Shown here: positions 4,735 to 6,241 of the stretch, piece after piece
Layout of the letters: each line of letters begins with the position of its first letter
Position numbering within the stretch: position 1 is the stretch's first letter
DNA from: Candidatus Aphodomonas merdavium
GTDB taxonomy: Bacteria > Bacillota > Clostridia > Christensenellales > Aristaeellaceae
NCBI GenBank assembly: GCA_018715585.1
Contig: DVLH01000157.1
Span: 1 to 6,241, forward strand
Length of the DNA: 6,241 nucleotides
Direction of reading: 5' to 3'
Made by a program: the position numbers and the translations under genes
Notes under the pieces: model-generated
What the model was told of the DNA's origin: nothing
Databases searched by the model: none
The model's input: only the letters and a program-made list of their open reading frames with translations

Positions 4735-6063
4735 TCATCCAATCAGGATTCTTTCCTCTGGGCAGCGCAGCGCAGACGTGCGGCGGCGCAACGCAACGGC
4801 CGTCATCATCGACAGGCTTCCCACGCGGCCTGCATACATGAGCAGCATCACCACGGCACGCGAAAACCCATTGAGCTCTTGCGTCGCCCCCAGCGTCAAT
4901 CCCACCGTTCCCAGCGCGGAAAACACCTCAAAGAACGTGTCCGTCACATCTAGCGGCTGGGCAACCAAAATGGCCATGCAGCCAAACGCCGCCAACAGCA
5001 GGTATAGCATCGCCGAGCGGAACGCACGGTACACCGTATGTTCCTCAATCCGCCGTCCAAAAACGGTTGCATCCCGCCGCGACGCGGCCAATGCCCCCAG
5101 CGACAGCACAACCGCCGCAACTGTCGTCGTTTTCATACCGCCGCCCGTCGAGCCGGGGCTTGCCCCAACAACCATTAAAAGGATGGTCAGCGTCACGCCG
5201 GCAGGGCTGAGCGCACGCAAATCCACCGCGTTAAACCCGGCCGTCCTGGGCGAAACGGACAAAAACAGCACCGCGGCAAGCCGCTTGCCAGCCCCCATCT
5301 CCTGCAACACGCCTTCCCGTTCCGTCACCAGGAACAGCGCCATCCCTGCCAGCGTTAATACGGCCGCCGCGCTCAGCGCCAGCTTTGTATGCAGCCGCCA
5401 TTTGCGGGCGTGCAGCTTATTCTCCGCCAGATCGTCCCAGACGAGAAAGCCAATGCCTCCCGTCAAGATCAATGCCGACAGCACGCACAGCACATACGGA
5501 TCCCCTTCCAGCGTGCACAGCGAGCTATACGGCTCCACGGCGCCAAACAGATCGAACCCTGCGTTGCAAAACGCGGAAACCGCATGAAACAGCGCATACC
5601 ACAGCCCCTTCCACGTTCCAAAGCGCGGCAGGAAGCGCACGCACAGCAGCAGCGTCCCCAGTCCTTCTACAAACGCCGTGCCAAGCAGGATACGCCGCGT
5701 CATCCGCACCACGCCGCCAAGCTGCAGCGCTCCTTCTGCCTCCACAAGGCGCGAGCGGCTTTTGAGGCCGATCCTCTTTCTTAAAATCATCATCCCCAAC
5801 GTCGCTACCGCCATAAACCCCAGCCCGCCGATTTGAATGAGGCAAATGATGACGAGCTGGCCGAAAAATGAAAACTGCGTCGCCGTATCGCAAACGACAA
5901 GGCCCGTCACACACGTTGCCGATACTGCCGTAAACAGCGCATCATAAAAGCGAAGCGCTTCGCCATCGCGGCTAGCAAACGGCAGCGCAAGCAGGCAAGC
6001 CCCGACAAAGATGATGATTGCAAATCCCAGCGCCAAAAGCTGCACGGGGGAAAGCTTTCTCAA
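4735..6063 (-). CDS. ktrB: Potassium uptake membrane subunit KtrB (TrkH/KtrB family)
   Basis: Read from a TTG start at 6063 the protein has 442 residues, close to Bacillus KtrB. It begins MRKLSPVQLLALGF, as family members do. Four pore repeats are visible, each with the selectivity-filter glycine: VTGL (G54), NAGF (G169), RTAGFN (G276) and TVGL (G388). The flexible gating loop of the third repeat reads GASPGSTGGGMKTTT (300-314), and the conserved pore Arg is in GRVG (R413). It forms the K+-conducting dimer in the cytoplasmic membrane, assembled with KtrA and usually Na+-dependent. An ATG at 6111 in frame would add 16 residues (MHCGENHCFPGRKEIR), but those codons run through the GGAAGGAAGG ribosome binding site and are not typical of the family, so I reject that start. 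The gene order is membrane subunit first, the reverse of Bacillus ktrAB. No c-di-AMP riboswitch is recognisable in the visible leader. Confidence 0.93.
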   Translation of the reverse strand: MRKLSPVQLLALGFAIIIFVGACLLALPFASRDGEALRFYDALFTAVSATCVTGLVVCDTATQFSFFGQLVIICLIQIGGLGFMAVATLGMMILRKRIGLKSRSRLVEAEGALQLGGVVRMTRRILLGTAFVEGLGTLLLCVRFLPRFGTWKGLWYALFHAVSAFCNAGFDLFGAVEPYSSLCTLEGDPYVLCVLSALILTGGIGFLVWDDLAENKLHARKWRLHTKLALSAAAVLTLAGMALFLVTEREGVLQEMGAGKRLAAVLFLSVSPRTAGFNAVDLRALSPAGVTLTILLMVVGASPGSTGGGMKTTTVAAVVLSLGALAASRRDATVFGRRIEEHTVYRAFRSAMLYLLLAAFGCMAILVAQPLDVTDTFFEVFSALGTVGLTLGATQELNGFSRAVVMLLMYAGRVGSLSMMTAVALRRRTSALRCPEERILIG

Positions 6064-6071
6064 ACGAATTT

Positions 6072-6081
6072 CCTTCCTTCC
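6072..6081 (-). promoter_or_regulatory. Ribosome binding site that decides the TTG start of ktrB
   Basis: The minus strand reads GGAAGGAAGG here, with the last GG eight bases before the TTG at 6063-6061. No similarly strong site precedes the upstream in-frame ATG at 6111. This places the start at the rare TTG codon. Confidence 0.75.
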
Positions 6082-6083
6082 TG

Positions 6084-6099
6084 GAAAACAATGGTTTTC
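6084..6099 (-). repeat. Short hairpin next to the ktrB ribosome binding site
   Basis: GAAAAC (6084-6089) and GTTTTC (6094-6099) are perfect inverted 6-bp arms around a 4-nt loop, ending two bases before the ribosome binding site on the minus strand. It is AT-rich and weak as RNA. It could also be a protein-binding palindrome. Confidence 0.35.
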
Positions 6100-6117
6100 A
6101 CCGCAATGCAAACGAAT

Positions 6118-6145
6118 TGCGCGGCAGGTTTCTTCCCACCGCGCA
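6118..6145 (-). terminator. Hairpin in the ktrB leader, possible weak terminator of an upstream gene
   Basis: TGCGCGG (6118-6124) and CCGCGCA (6139-6145) are perfect 7-bp inverted arms with a 14-nt loop. On the minus strand the stem is followed by ATTCGTTTG, which is only moderately T-rich. It could end a gene stopping at 6166, or be a leader structure of ktrB. No convincing ktrB promoter could be picked between here and 6241. Confidence 0.3.
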
Positions 6146-6165
6146 GCGTGTGTTTTTTCTGTGGT

Positions 6166-6241
6166 TTATGATGCGTATTGATAGGCGGTATGATCCGCCA
6201 AAAAGCTGTTGTCGCTTGTATAAGGACCATGCGGCGTCGTC
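6166..6241 (-). CDS. Possible C-terminal end of an upstream gene (5' partial, 24 codons)
   Basis: One minus-strand frame enters from the right edge and ends at TAA (6168-6166) after 24 codons, beginning TTPHGPYTSDNSFLADH. The composition is hydrophilic and protein-like, with a hairpin (6118-6145) placed where a terminator would sit. A second frame stays open further (stop near 6099) but reads as Arg/Asn-rich shadow sequence. The fragment is too short to identify. Confidence 0.25.
   Translation of the reverse strand, partial: TTPHGPYTSDNSFLADHTAYQYAS

Noticed and set aside
4778..5587. Plus-strand open frame of 269 codons
   Set aside because: It is wholly antisense to ktrB. Ser/Thr/Pro/Ala-rich low-complexity product typical of a reverse-frame shadow.
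6064..6111. Upstream ATG start for ktrB at 6111
   Set aside because: The extra 16 residues are encoded partly by the ribosome binding site itself and do not resemble KtrB N-termini, whereas TTG 6063 gives a family-like start.

Overview
The window reads as a stretch of a GC-rich Gram-positive (Firmicutes/Clostridia-like) chromosome. The basis is strong AGGAGG-type ribosome binding sites at most starts, sigma-A-like promoters with 17-bp spacers, intrinsic terminators and a Ktr-type potassium uptake pair. The lineage is an inference; there is no rRNA or other marker. I see no mobile element, CRISPR array, tRNA or rRNA.

Layout, left to right. (1) 1-1254, minus: the first 418 codons of a secreted flavoprotein. 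It has a Sec signal peptide, two tandem FMN-binding domains each with a flavinylation motif, and the start of a fumarate-reductase-type FAD domain; the rest lies beyond the left edge. Its promoter holds a 21-bp inverted repeat that looks like an operator. (2) 1437-2661, minus: a two-gene operon of an EamA/DMT transporter followed by a small membrane-anchored protein with a His-Cys-Cys-Cys putative metal site, ending in an elaborate hairpin plus nine-U terminator. (3) 2662-2798: a divergent promoter region with back-to-back -35 boxes and a 24-bp inverted repeat around one -10 box. (4) 2799-3644, plus: a second EamA/DMT transporter. (5) 3645-4057: a convergent gap with terminators, a G/C-block stretch and a long-range inverted repeat, but no credible gene. 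(6) 4058-6063, minus: ktrB followed by ktrA, the membrane subunit and the nucleotide-binding regulatory subunit of a K+ transporter; ktrB very probably starts at a TTG codon. (7) 6064-6241: the ktrB leader and possibly the last 24 codons of an upstream gene.

The genes form three independent units: extracellular flavin-based electron transfer or respiration, small-molecule export or import by two divergent DMT carriers, and potassium homeostasis. The gene families are known. The less ordinary signals are the two candidate operators, the small HCCC membrane protein attached to a DMT transporter, and the unexplained structured gap between the second DMT gene and ktrA.
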